From: Trifolium pratense
Lineage: Eukaryota > Streptophyta > Magnoliopsida > Fabales > Fabaceae
NCBI RefSeq assembly: GCF_020283565.1
Contig: NC_060059.1
Coordinates: 39,486,338 to 39,550,337, forward strand
Reading direction: 5' to 3'
DNA: 64,000 bases
The position numbers and the translations under genes are program-made. How positions within the stretch are numbered: the first letter of the stretch is position 1; each line of letters begins with the position of its first letter. The notes beneath the pieces were generated by a model that did not search any database, was not told where the DNA came from, and saw only the letters and a list, made by a program, of their open reading frames with translations. Of this stretch, positions 21,302 to 33,194 are shown piece by piece.

Positions 21302-22159
21302 CATATTTACTACCCAAATCAAAATACAGCCTTGAAATTTGAGGGAGCTAAACAACCATTTTTGGTAAATGAAGTTCTTATAGCATCCTCAATAGATAAT
21401 GATCATTGTTACTCTTAACTATTCTATATATGCATGTGGGTCAATCACACACCAAATTAAGATAGGTTTGTTTCACACTTCAACATCACGATTACAAATT
21501 TTGAGATAATTATCTTGGCAACTATATCTTATTATTAATTATTAACTAGTGAGTGAATTCAAATGAGAATTTTATTTTAGACAAAATTATTTGAAAAAAC
21601 ATGAATTTAATTTTTAAGCAGAGTCTAAGTTCATCTTTAAAACTTTACTTACGTCTTCTCCTTAAATACTTCAAACCCAATTTTTAAAAAATGGAGGCTA
21701 ACAAAATAAAACTATATATATCTTGTCTTGTTAGTAATTCTAAGGTGAAACCTAATTCTAATCATGATAGGAATAGGGTGTGTGTGGGCTAGCTATATAC
21801 GACAAATTAAAGGGCAAGGAAATACTTTCCCGATATGGAAGAATATATGAGTATTAGATTTCTTGACTTACCCTTTTTGGGTGGAGAGGAAGGATGTTCT
21901 TTCTTATATATGCTTGTTGCATTATTGATTCCAAGTTTAATTTCCTACATGAGAAAACAAATACTATTTGTGGATAGAGAGAGAGAAGTGCCACTTGCAT
22001 CATCAACACCAATTATGATAAGCATCTTCCTCTCCTAGCCTCACATATGCCGTTAAAGAAAAGATCGCACTATCTCTTTGAATTAACTAGCACGTCGATC
22101 CTTTTAGATTTGGTAATTGTTCCAATTTCGTCTTCTTTTGACGAACCAAAATGTTGAGC

Positions 22160-22345
22160 CTTAAAAGCATTGAGTTAATGACTTTTCTTATAAATGTTCA
22201 ATCTCAACTCTTTCAATCAATGTGGTGAGACTTTTTCCCACACTTGATAGATCTCAATATCTTCCCTCAAGTGTGAGTCTCTTCATGTCAACGATCATTC
22301 GCCACTCACTTATTGCTCTCCCAACGTGGCTCTGATACTACTTGT
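22160..22345 (-). mobile_element. LTR-retrotransposon or TRIM fragment with primer-binding site
   Basis: On the minus strand GTAGTATCAGAGCC (near 22330-22343) is a degenerate match to the initiator-Met tRNA primer site, directly after an LTR-like end (TTTTTCCAACA). The plus-strand text CACACTTGATAGATCTCAA and CTCAAGTGTGAGTCTCTT is a pattern I associate with legume TRIM repeats. No gag-pol frame is present. Confidence 0.5.
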
Positions 22346-22422
22346 TGGAAAAATAATCGGAAAAAAACTCCACATAATAAATAAAAACAAACAGAATCTT
22401 CAAATAATATATCACATATCAA

Positions 22423-22545
22423 TCATTAGTTGGTTTAGTGGTGATTAATGTTTGACTTGATAGGGAAGATTATGATTCGATCACCTGCAACTACGATGGG
22501 AGGAAACTGAAACTATTTGATCGAACCAAATTATGTGAATCGGAT
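22423..22545 (+). repeat. SINE copy (GTTGGTTTAGTGG family)
   Basis: It contains the A box GGTTTAGTGG and a B-box-like TGATTCGATC, and aligns by eye with the copies at 46546-46695 and 55086-55225 (both minus). It is diverged, and no target duplication was seen. Confidence 0.55.
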
Positions 22546-22656
22546 ACTTAAAAAAATATTGAACACATAAAAAGTGAATACTACATTTTTTATATAGGGT
22601 ATATAACTGATATTTTGAAACAAAAGACGACATAACAACCGTTTTATTAATGACAG

Positions 22657-22960
22657 TACTCCCTCCGAACACAAATATAAGAAAAAATAATTGTTTACGT
22701 GATGTTTAAGAAATTTAGTTAAGTGTAGTTAATTTTATTGATTTAATGCAAAACACAAGTTAAGTTTACTATATTATCCTTTGAAAAGTGATTTATACTT
22801 TGGAAATCACATAAACTTTTGAAAAGTGAAATGATTAAATAAGGGTATATTAGGAATAATAGTTTAATTAGTTTAAAAGTAGTTGACTTTTGCTTATATT
22901 TGTGTCCAAAATTTGAAGTGTTTTTTTTTTTTTTATATTTGTGTCCGGAAGGAGCATGTA
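22657..22960. mobile_element. Stowaway-like MITE, long copy
   Basis: It starts TACTCCCTCCGAACACAAAT and ends ATATTTGTGTCCGGAAGGAG. Inverted ends share CACAAATATAAG / CTTATATTTGTG. The interior contains paired TGATTTAATGC-like and TTAAGTTT-like blocks and no coding frame. Confidence 0.65.
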
Positions 22961-25018
22961 GTAATGAGTTCCGGTAATTGACACATATGTATATCCGATC
23001 GATCAATTGTGACATTTGGTGGTTGGGGTTGCTTCGCAAGTAGCTAGCTATATATGGCAAAGTGGGGCGGTTGACATATTATTCCATTGGCTTAGAAGTT
23101 AGAAGTGATAAGCCCTAATCTTTGTAGCTTTGAAAATCGGCAAGTGTGTTGTGTTGGAAAATGTCCAACAAATTAAAACAAGTCAGTCAAAGACACACAA
23201 TGAAATTGATAGCTAGGTCTTAATTCTATCAAGATTATAAATTATGTAAGAGTATACTATATCTAAGAGATATATAAAAAACTAGCTAAGAAATACCTAG
23301 TAAAAGATAAATTCATTTATTTCATTCCACACTTATAAATAGGAAAATATGTACAATTGTATTTAAGCTTTTTGGAATGCAATAATATATGTCTTCTCCT
23401 ACAACTAATTAATCTTTTTTCCAGAGGTTCATGTATATATGAGACCGGAGGTAGTACTTATCTTTTAAACACATAATCAATTCTATTTTAGAAAAATAAA
23501 ATGTATTAAAATTAACTCTATATTTTTTCTCTGAAAATAAAAAAGATAAGAAAGAAATAAAAGTGATACTTTTTTTATGGTCAAGATAAAAGTGGTTGGT
23601 AGTACTTTTTCTTGGTACCGAGTCTGGAACTGAGTACCTTTCAGTTGAAGAACAAATTATCAATTAAGTGACGTCTCAGGAAACACAGGCAAAAGTGGTA
23701 TAGTACTTCTATTGGTATAGAATATGGAGGTTTTTTTCTTCTATTGGTTGTATTTGATTTGTCATGAAAAAAGATATATTGCCAACTCAGGTACATAGAA
23801 ATAAGAAGCATGTGCTATAGGAGTTTGTACACAGACACAGTGACACAAACACATCTTTTGGTAGTATATACAATGCATGCAAACTACATTGTATTGGCTA
23901 AGTGGGGCGGTTTTGCTGTATGTATCCCCACTTCTGCACTATTAACAGACACACACTACTGCTAGGGGAAGCAAAGCATTTTTGGTCTTTCTTTTAACTA
24001 TTTTATACTCACTCCATCTTTCAATTATTTCCTTTTACTATATTTTATACACTTTTTAAGTTATTATTCTTCACTTAAAATTTGTGGGTATAGTAGTGAG
24101 AGATTTGAATAATATGTTAGAGGTTCTAAGTTCGATTTTCAACTCCATTATAAACAACAACAACAACAACAAAATTTTGTTAAATAGTCTAATATATAAC
24201 AATATTCGTGCGACAGAGGGATAATGTATACAATTTTACTTTTTTGGAGACGGCCAAATTTAGTATTTTTTAATGTATACAATATTAATATGGTGGAGTA
24301 CGCGGTTTAACTTATTTGAGCTAAGAGGTAAATGAATTGAAGATCTTAATTAGATTCAAATCTGAACAGATAAAAGAAAAATTAATTTATCAACTAATTA
24401 TTAATTTTAACTGTTTCAAAAATTAATTATGAGTTACATTAAAATTGAAAAAGACATATAGTTGTATTCAAAATGCAATACAGTAGTCAATTTAATATTT
24501 TATTTTTCTAAAAAAAATAGATATTAACAACAGAGGAGCACTTTTTGTGTCAAAAGAGAAACAGACTACACTTAGGTATTGTAGCAGCAGTTTATTGATC
24601 TTCCCTTATTTTAGTTTTATGAAAAGAAACCTAACTTTATTCCTTTTGATTTTTTTATTAAGAGTAACAGAATAATTGTGGTAACTTTTTATGAAGAAAG
24701 GGCGTTAATTAATTAACTAATGGGACATTGATACAAGCTTCACTTGCATTTATGTGATGATTATGCAATTTCTCTATCATGCGTATCGATATGTGATTGG
24801 TGCAACCTTAATTATATATCATTATTTTTCAGTGTGTCCCAAATACAGCAACACATGTATCTTCCTATTATCCAGACCAAGTGGAAGAAAAAGAAGAGGA
24901 AGGGGTGTATAACTAAAAGAAGGATGTGTATGACAATTCTAGGAATTGTAAAAATAAAAGTTCGAATTGGGCCAACCCAATAAATCAAAATCGGGCCCTT
25001 ACCAGGTCTGGGTTTATC
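22961..25018. other. Intergenic, no gene seen
   Basis: About 2 kb of AT-rich sequence. A (CAA)n tract lies at about 24155-24172. Open frames (23409-23663, 24744-25114) have no domain or splice support. Confidence 0.5.
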
Positions 25019-25026
25019 CATAGATT

Positions 25027-26172
25027 TGTACTTTTTCGCACCCCCTGGAACGACTCAGTCACCCCTAAAATAACCAAACTACCCCTCTCGAGCACTTTTT
25101 CGCATTTTAAGTAGCGAGTGCCGATATTTTTAATTCAAACTCAGCGTCTGCGCCCCCCTTGAATGAAAAAATATGAAACAAGGTGTTCGCATTCTAGAAA
25201 GCGAACTGAGTTCGCATCCTAGAATGCGAACTTTTTTTTTTATGATATTTTCCATTCAAGAGGGGCGCAGACGTTGAGTTTGAGTTAAAAATATTGGCAC
25301 TCGCTACTTAGAATGCGAAGAGAAGCTCAATTCGCTACTTAGAGTGCGAAATTTCACGATGCATTAATAATGAGATCATGCTGATTATGGAATAAAATCG
25401 AGATATTAACGCACCAAATAATACTCTTGATGGGGCGACTTAAAGTTATGTAATTAATGGGGCATACAACATTAATTATAAATTTTAACTTTTCAAGCAT
25501 TAAATGTCTTGTATCATTAAATGTTAAATTTCTATATTAAGATACCTTATCATGTGCCCTATATGCACATGTTAACAAGACCCTGTGTTTAACTCTTGAT
25601 ACGTTATATTTTTAACTCATCAAATAGAAAAGGAATACAACATTAAAATGAAGCATAAATCAAAATTAATGGTCAACATTAATAGACATAAATCAAAATC
25701 AATGCATTAAAAACACGTTCCACCTCTAAGCATGGATCAAATAGGAGTACAACATATGACCAATATTAATGGGCATAAATCAAAATTAATGTTCATTAAT
25801 CAAAATTATGATCAAATTTGGTTTTTCTAACGTTCGCATCCTAGAATGCAAACTGTTTTTCCTCACATTTTGCTAGTACACATTCGCGGGTTAGCATGCG
25901 AACGGTGATGTTCCGTTATTACACATTTGCGGGTTAGCATGAGAGAAGGGTGTATAGGACAAAAAAATTGATTTTATAAGCTTCGCATCCTAGAAAACGA
26001 ACTCAGTTTGCAGTTTGCTATCTAGGAAACGAACTCTTCACCACCACCACCACCATCCCCACCCTCCCAATTTTTGCTATTTACACACTCGTTTTCTAAG
26101 TAGCGAAAGGGTAATTTCGGAATATCAGGGGATGCTCATGTATGCCGATGGGGCGAAAAGTAAAATTCTTAT
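25027..26172. repeat. Element with an array of roughly 20-bp TTCGC...GCGAA palindromes
   Basis: The outer ends are inverted: ACTTTTTCGCACCCCCTGG on the left, and a right end reading, on the minus strand, ACTTTTCGCCCCATCGG; the similarity continues for about 60 bp with gaps. Inside are about eleven copies of an imperfect palindrome, best form TTCGCATCCTAGAATGCGAA, near 25083, 25186, 25209, 25302, 25331, 25832, 25881, 25926, 25981, 26011 and 26088. A larger inverted repeat (CGTCTGCGCCCC... / ...GGGGCGCAGACG) spans about 25135-25290. No protein frame and no target duplication were found. The class is unknown to me. Confidence 0.6.
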
Positions 26173-26999
26173 GATTTTTTTTTGGTACATACAAGTGATG
26201 TTTTCTACTTACTCTTTTCCGTTTATAAGCACCAATACCATACATATTATGGCTTGCAGTGATAAAATAATTTTCAAGTAAATTTCAAGTATTCCCGTAA
26301 AAAAAAAGTAAATTTCAAGTATTAATTAATAGCGATAAAATAATCCATCTATACTTGAAATTAAGTTGAACGTACATATATAAGTTCTATTACTTATCCA
26401 TGCTTGAATTTCACAACTAAAATTAGAAAGAAAACCACTTTTTTATTTCCTTGGTTTATAGCTTCACAAACAATTTTTTTCCTTGTTTTATAGCTTCACA
26501 AACAATTTGAAATTCAAATATCTACCGTATCAAGACTTTTGGTTCGTTTGGTTGAGTAGAAAGAGAAAGGAAATAAAATTACGGAAATCAATTAATGAAC
26601 TTTGACTAACTTTAGTTTAAGTTTTTCGTAAAGAAAAAAAAATGGGAGAAAGAAAAAATGTGAACACTCTAATACACATATTATGTGGATATGTACCGAT
26701 ACACGGCTTAGGTGGATGATTGTGATTGGTCCACAAATAGTATTTAATATAGAAAAATCAATAAGTATTTTTTTTTTTTTTGGTAGAAAAAAAAATCAAT
26801 AAGTATTATTTGTAAAACAATTGGAATCATCTACCTCAGTAAATGTACTGGTGCATATCAACATAATTTAGTTAAGTTTTTTGTAATTCTCTCTCTCTCA
26901 ATTTTGAAACTCTCCCTCTCAAAAGTAGTACGTGAACCCTAAACGCGCCACTTCTCTCTCTGCACGAATCATGGTCTTCCCTCACTTGGACGAAACATA
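26173..26999. other. Intergenic, no gene seen
   Basis: AT-rich sequence with a direct repeat of 'TTTATAGCTTCACAAACAA' at 26455 and 26486. No coding signal. Confidence 0.45.
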
Positions 27000-27004
27000 A
27001 ATGC

Positions 27005-27205
27005 AAGGTTGTTAAAATCGCGATTAAAACGTAAAATCGTAGTTTTTATGTTTCTAGGTAGCCATTTCTAGTTAACTCGCTGGTAGAATCGTTTCTGGGT
27101 AAAATCGTGGTTTGACATGATTTCAAACGATTTAAATCGTGGTAAAATCGGTGAAAGCATGTAAAATCGTAGGTTTTAATACTTTGAGACGATTTTACCT
27201 TTTTT
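27005..27205. repeat. Cluster of TAAAATCG motifs, probable transposon terminus
   Basis: Starting GGTTGTTAAAATCGCGATTA, the stretch carries five TAAAATCG sites plus variants (TAGAATCG, TTAAATCG), and one reverse copy (CGATTTTACC). Dense short motifs beside one end are usual in hAT subterminal regions. The matching opposite terminus was not found. Confidence 0.4.
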
Positions 27206-28647
27206 TTATTTTTTTTAAAAGAGGCACAATGTTTCATTTGACCCATTCATTTTCTCCCTCGGTTTTTCCTTTTTTATTCACGTTGGAAGTTAAAACAAAG
27301 CCATCTTCAACACGTTTTGCTTTATGACTTCCGAAGAAAGAACAGAGCAATGCCCTACGGTGTACGACGCCGGAACTTCCTCATCTACTATGTTAGCATC
27401 TGAAGTCAGAGTTTATCATATACTTCTACAGCTAGATTTTGTACATTTATCCATTCACCCCTACAAATTATTTTATTTTCCAATTTTACCCTTTTTGTCA
27501 TTTAACTTTGTTCACCTCACATCAAGTGTTCAGGTTTGTAAAAGTTTTTTTTGTTTTATAAAATTTATTGGAAAACTGTTTAAAATTATTCCGATTCATT
27601 TTTTGTGATTTTAAATGGTTCACCGGAACACACTTAATAATATAAGTTATTCAAAAATGTTACCGGAATACTTATATTACGGGTGTTCCAGTTTGGTTTT
27701 TCTTAAAAAGAAAACATTCTTTTTTCGGAAAGAGAAATTGTTCTGGTACACAAATTTTTCTAAATATCGGAAAACTTATTTACAGTGTTCCAGTACACAT
27801 TAAGGTTTGCTCTCACACACTTAGCTTATTAATTTTTTGACTGTATCTTCCTCGACCACTTCCCAGTTCCCAGTATCAATTCCTATCCCCTTCAATTCAC
27901 AAGTCCCTTTTCTTTTCTTTTCTTTTTTCCTACCAAACCTTCTGTTCCAATATTTTTCAATTTTTACCTCCCTTCTAGCCCTTTTCTCCTGTTCCAGCTA
28001 ATAAAAACTCATCAAGGATAAACAAATAATTGGTAAGAAAAGAATGGTTGTAGCCTGGGGAAAAGTTAATTGACATAAAGCACAAAATAATGATGATTTG
28101 AACAAACATGGATAAGCGGTGAAAGTAGTTGTGAAAAAAAAATTAAATAGGATTTACAGGATGATTTATCTTGGTGTTTATTTTAATCCTTATCTTGGTG
28201 TTAACTGATACGGTGATTGGGTAGAAACACTGATGAGGTGCAGAAATCAAGTGAAAAGGAGCAACCTGATCCGGCAAATGGTATGTGGAGGTGAAGACGT
28301 TTTCTGAAAAATTTTGTGTTCCCAAAATGATAAAACATAATTTTCAGAAAGTTTTCCGGTAAACTTTTTTTGGAAAAAATGAAAGTGTAGAAAATTAGAT
28401 TTTAAAAGGGTAAAATTAGAATATTTTGTGATATGTAGGGGTGAGTGTATAATTGTTGAGGTAGAAAATCTAACTTTTATTCGATATTTAAGTTTTTTTT
28501 ATTAAAATAGAAAATTTATTTAGTATTAAATTTTTAAAAAACTTTTTATATTATTATTAGTAGTTGGTAGTAAACTTGATAATGATATTGTTTATCTTTA
28601 TTTTCTTTTTTTGATGAAAAATAATTTTTGTGTTTTTTTTTTTATAG
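27206..28647. other. Intergenic; orphan short frames only
   Basis: A frame at 27324-27608 starts MTSEERTEQCPTVYDAGT, which has gene-like composition for its first 30 residues, but then becomes T-run translation. It could be a remnant first exon (donor near GAAGTCAGAG). No continuation was found. Confidence 0.35.
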
Positions 28648-28811
28648 AATGTATTGTTTTTTTTTTTTTTATTCAAGTAACCTAGTGGCTAGAAAATTCA
28701 CCTTAAAGGTGAATTAGTGGAGTGTCCCGGGTTCGAATCCGGACTCCTGCACATATAGTGCGATATCCCTACCAACTGAGTTAAACTCACGGGGAAAATG
28801 CATTGTTTTTT
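28648..28811 (-). mobile_element. tRNA-derived SINE, minus strand, with target duplication
   Basis: On the minus strand, a very tRNA-like head has A box TAACTCAGTTGGTAGGG and B box GGATTCGAACCC, then a body ending TAGCCACTAGGTTACTTGA and an A tail (T run at 28655-28670 on +). Flanks AATGTATTGTTTTTT (28648-28662) and AATGCATTGTTTTTT (28797-28811) match at 14 of 15. It is not a functional tRNA: there is no cloverleaf beyond the boxes. Confidence 0.75.
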
Positions 28812-28941
28812 CTATCTATACTTTTTTTGTTTATATTTTTAAACACATCATCTTTTATTTTTTGTATTTATCTCTTATATTATTTCAATAAATAAATATT
28901 TCAATATATACTTTTTTATATTTTTTTTAATAAAATTATAA

Positions 28942-29123
28942 GGGTTTTGCTAACGAGTGCCCCCGGGGCACTCTTTAAACATTTCATTAAAAAAAACTTT
29001 TTATTGAAAAAATTAAACACTCAAATTTCCAATGCGTTGACTTCACGTATTTCCATAAAAATTCTATAAAAAACTTACTATTTAAGTATTAAAAGTGTCC
29101 CGTAGCACTATTTAGCATTTGCC
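28942..29123. mobile_element. Palindrome-ended Mutator-like MITE, copy A, TSD AAATTATAA
   Basis: 182 bp flanked by perfect AAATTATAA at 28933-28941 and 29124-29132. The left end GGGTTTTGCTAAC is followed by the palindrome AGTGCCCCCGGGGCACT; the right end is TAGCACTATTTAGCATTTGCC. Same family as 38207-38380, 54514-54687 and the half copy at 52089. It lies about 180 bp upstream of the NIPA9 start codon. Confidence 0.85.
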
Positions 29124-29306
29124 AAATTATAAATAAGATATAAAACTTGCAGGCGCTTAAAAGTAATAAAATAAATTATGTTTTTTTTTTTGTTGAAGGA
29201 TTGATTGAGTAACTTTACGCAACAAGCAACAGATCGTGAATGAGACCTTACCAGACCAACCACAACAGATCATAGAACGACGCTGCAAAGAGGAAGGAAC
29301 ACTGTC

Positions 29307-32300
29307 ATGTGGGAATCGATTCTATTAACGGTGGCTGCAACCGCCGGAAATAACATCGGAAAAATCCTTCAGAAAAAGGGCACTATCATTCTCCCTCCCC
29401 TCTCCTTCAAGTTCAAGGTAAAAAATCTTCCTTTTTTCATTTTCTTGAATTTTCACGATTTGGGTTTGTTAAAGATCTCAACTTTATTGATAACATTATC
29501 ATTTGAAGCAAATGGATGTGTCCTGAAATTGGAAATTATAGCTGGGTTTTTGAAGGTGTATTCATTTGTGACAAATTGAAGATTTTCTCATGCCTGTGTA
29601 GAAATTGAATTAAATTGGACAAGAAAAGGTTTTGTAGCTATGAATTTATTGTTTGGTTGGTGTTTCATTGTGTTTTGCAGGTTATTAGGGCTTATGCTTT
29701 GAACAAAACATGGTTGATAGGTTTTCTGATGGATATTTTTGGGGCATTATTGATGTTAAGGGCATTGTCTCTGGCTCCAGTAAGTGTTATGAAAAAGCTA
29801 TGAAAAATCACATTTTTATTTATGTATTTTTTTAAAAGGTATCCGGCCATAAGACCAACTAATTTGGTGGACCAATCTCACCGTTCACTAGCGGAGGGCC
29901 CAATTGAAGCTAGAGCTTTGCTCTAACTAGAATGGCCCAATACAGAAATTGGTACCGGGAGGATTCGAACCTGAGACTTTAAGATTAACACACTCTGAGG
30001 TCCCAAGCCTTCACCACTAGGCCAACCCCTAGGGATTTATGAAAAATTAATTGAAAGGGATTTTATTATACCCTTCAGCAATTAGTCTGCTCTTATAGTG
30101 GTTTGCTTAGGTTTTTATTGACATTGATGATGCTGTGGGTTTTTCTTTTCTCAAGTATAGGTCTCTGTTATCCAACCAGTATCTGGCTGCGGACTAGCAA
30201 TTCTGTCGATCTTTTCTCATTTCTATCTCCAAGAAGTTATGAATGTTGTTGATTGGGTTGGAGTTACCTTGGCAGGCATTGGCACAATAGGTAATGTAAG
30301 TTTTTAATCACCGGTGCATTGTGTTCAGCAGATATTTTTTTGAACACGAGAGTCAAGAAGCAAGTTCGCAGGGTTAATTTTGTTGATTATGAAATAGTTG
30401 TGTTAAAAGTGTGTTAAAACCAGAAATAAAAAAGTTGTGTTATGTGAGTCTCTGGCTATTCATTTTGTTGCTTAATGATTATGATGAGACAAGAATAATG
30501 GATTTTGTAGCCATTCATATAGCAATAGAGTTTGGACCTACATATAATTGTGATTTATTTGTCTGTAATTCTGTGTACTATAATGTTAAAACTGTGTCCG
30601 AGCATCTAAGTAATGGACTGAAATTTTCTCGAGTTTTTCTCATTTTTATTATCCGGCTTCTCAGAAAACTAAGTAATGGATCTACATGTAATTGTGATTT
30701 ATTTGTGCTGCAGTGCTATTGTATTAAGATATATGATTTTGTATTCGTGTGACACTCTGATATGTTTATCTATATTTAGGAGTTGGTGCTGGTGGCGAGG
30801 AGCAACAAGAGGCAGTTGCTCTATCTATTTTTCACATACCATGGCTGGTATCCGTTGTTTCCATCTTGTTTGTAGGTACCTTGTCTCATGAATCAACTTA
30901 ATTTATATCCATGTGCTTTAATGGTCATAGTTATTCAGCATTCATAAGTTTGGTGGCAGTGGCACTCCCTTGATTTTACTACAATAACCATTATCTAGAA
31001 AATGCTTAACGTCCTTGTTGAGGAAGAAATAATGGTATTCTTTTATTGACTGGAAGTTCATACATGGGGTGCCTGTCAAACTCACATTTGGCCTTGAACC
31101 CGGTTCATATAAATGCCAGATATCTTGCTTAACAATAGCATATAATTAATGCATGAAGTTGTATATGTTCTGAAGTTTAGTTGACTTAAAAAAAGCCCTA
31201 TGCTCCTATCCAATTACTTTAGTTGTCTATTTTTGTTGCTTATGTTTATATGAATGTTATTTTTCCCTGAACATGGTGCATATAGAATGCCCTGTTAATT
31301 GTCTTACCGTAACATTTACATATAATTATGGCATAAAATATACATGTTTTCAAACGATATATACTTATTTTAATGATCAACCGTTTGTAGAAATCTGTTT
31401 TTCTTAGACATTCTCAAATTAATATTAATTTCTTCTGTTGGTTTTGAATCTATTTATGTCAGTCATTAATCTTTTGTAGTATTATATAAAGCGTATTGGT
31501 TACAAATTTACAATACTTATATAAGAGCATTAGCAACTTCTCTTTAAAAAATTATGAGTTTACCAATGTAACAAAGTGATAATACTATCACACAGGCATT
31601 GTTACTATTTTAATTGTTAGAAACACTTGTGCAGATACTGCTTAATGGATGGCTTCGAATATACAAGCGTCAGCGAAGAGAACAAGAGATGGTAATTCAT
31701 GTTTTAAGCTTGCTGAAATACCTTCAAATTTACATGCGTGTTTTCATAAAAACAACCGCATATGGGAATTTAGTGAGCTATGCTTATTTTGTTCTTTTGT
31801 CGCTTGACATTTTCATGTTTCACACAGATGGAATACGATGTTGTCGAGGAAATCATTTATGGCTTGGAATCTGGTATTTTGTTTGGGTACTTTTGCTTAC
31901 CTCTCTACTTAACTTCTGTGTTCTGATACATGTCATTTTTTTGGATGCCTTAACTCCTTTATCTGAAATGAAATTCTAATAATTTTTTTCCTTGAAGACT
32001 AAGCTTATAGCTTAATTAGAATTGACAGTTTATATAGGGTTTGCTGCTTTCTTTGGCAATGAACAAAACTTGATTATATGTCTGAGTTTATTTTAAAACC
32101 TCTATGCAGGATGTCATCTGTAATATCAAAGATGGGATTTCTATTCCTTGAACAAGGTTTTCACAAGCTGCTGGTTCCTATATGCCTCTTGATCAGTGTG
32201 TCTTGTAGTGGTATCGGCTTTTACTACCAGGTATTCCGAATCCACTTTTACATGATCTGGTTTTGTGAGAACTTTTGCACCTTTCAAACTTTGAGGTCAT

Positions 32301-33194
32301 TTAAGATTTGTTCGAATGGACTTGTTGACTTATTTGAGCATATCTACTGACATAAGTAATTGTAAGTAGTAAGTACATGTCATAAGCTGTTTTTAGCTTA
32401 TTTTCATAAGTTCTCTATGATATCTAATGAAAATATTTTATGGTTTATATGAAAATAATTTGACTTTATTTTGTCTTCTATTATAGGAATAGTTTATACA
32501 TAAGTACTTATACTATAAGCGTTTAATTAAGTTGTTTATCCAAACAAGGCTTTGACTTGTTTCATTCAAACTGCCTAGACACTTGTCCAAGTTCCACATC
32601 ACCAATTTCAGATAAACCTCTTCAATGTAATAATTTTTATCTTCTTCTCTTTGCAGACACGTGGCCTAAAGCATGGCAGGGCTATTATAGTTTCTACATG
32701 TGCTGCTGTGGCATCAATTTTGACTGGTGTACTTGCTGGGATGCTTGCTTTGGGTGAGCGGCTTCCTTCTGCTCCAAAAGCTCGTCTAGTGCTCCTTCTT
32801 GGATGGTAATATACTATTATTAAGATGTTATGGCTTTTTCCATCTTTTTATTGAACGAAAAGACCAAATTTTAGCTTCAACCATTTTTTTGTTAATTTTT
32901 AAGTATATGCACACACACCAGAAGGAAAACAAACTCAGAAATAAGGTCATACATACTTATGAAACATTACTCTGCAGGCTACTTATAATTACGGGCGTGA
33001 TTTTGCTTGTTGGTTCAACAAAACTAGTGAGATTCCTCGCTTCTTCACGGCGAACAAGAAGCAATACGGAGAAGAATTATGGCCCTAGAAGATCTACTTC
33101 TTCCCGTGTAAGGGAGCCAAGTCCTACTAGTGCTGTCATTCAAGCGGCAACATTAAATCATCTGCTATCGTCGTCTTCCAAAGAAAAAGCTTGA
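29307..33194 (+). CDS. NIPA9: Probable magnesium transporter NIPA9-like (DUF803)
   Basis: Nine exons give 344 residues: 29307-29417, 29681-29779, 30161-30290, 30780-30871, 31635-31691, 31828-31886, 32110-32230, 32657-32805, 32978-33194, all GT-AG and all in phase. Exon 4 uses the donor GTAGGT directly after TTT, not the one 4 bases later; this preserves the family sequence ILF-ILLNGW. The start [19 protein letters not shown] and the blocks [63 protein letters not shown] and [14 protein letters not shown] match NIPA/NIPA-like Mg2+ transporters and, from memory, Arabidopsis At5g11960 nearly end to end. Family members have about nine membrane spans; the hydrophobic blocks here fit that. The polar tail is probably cytosolic. 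Transport of Mg2+ is family knowledge and not shown by the sequence. Confidence 0.92.
29838..30031 (-). repeat. SINE in NIPA9 intron 2
   Basis: On the minus strand: A box GGCCTAGTGG, B box GGTTCGAATCC, body ending GATTGGTCC... GGCCGGATACC, matching the SINE at 2087-2337. A possible short duplication ATTTATG flanks it. It lies mid-intron and does not disturb the splice sites. Confidence 0.65.
32300..32550. repeat. MITE in NIPA9 intron 7
   Basis: It has the family body ACTTATTTGAGCATATC... TTTTCATAAGTTCTCTATGA... and the right end GTTTATCCAAACAAGGC, shared with the copies at 8166 and 11352. The left end is eroded. Confidence 0.5.

Noticed and set aside
25027..26172. CRISPR-like array of palindromic repeats
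   Set aside because: Plant nuclear DNA, variable repeats, irregular spacing and no cas genes. It is a transposon-like repeat.
27324..27608. Possible small gene starting MTSEERTEQ
   Set aside because: Only the first part looks protein-like. It continues into T-rich translation and no second exon could be found.
30872..30875. Donor 4 bases downstream of TTT for NIPA9 exon 4
   Set aside because: Using it shifts the frame and loses the conserved ILF-ILLNGW junction. The GTAGGT donor at 30872 keeps it.
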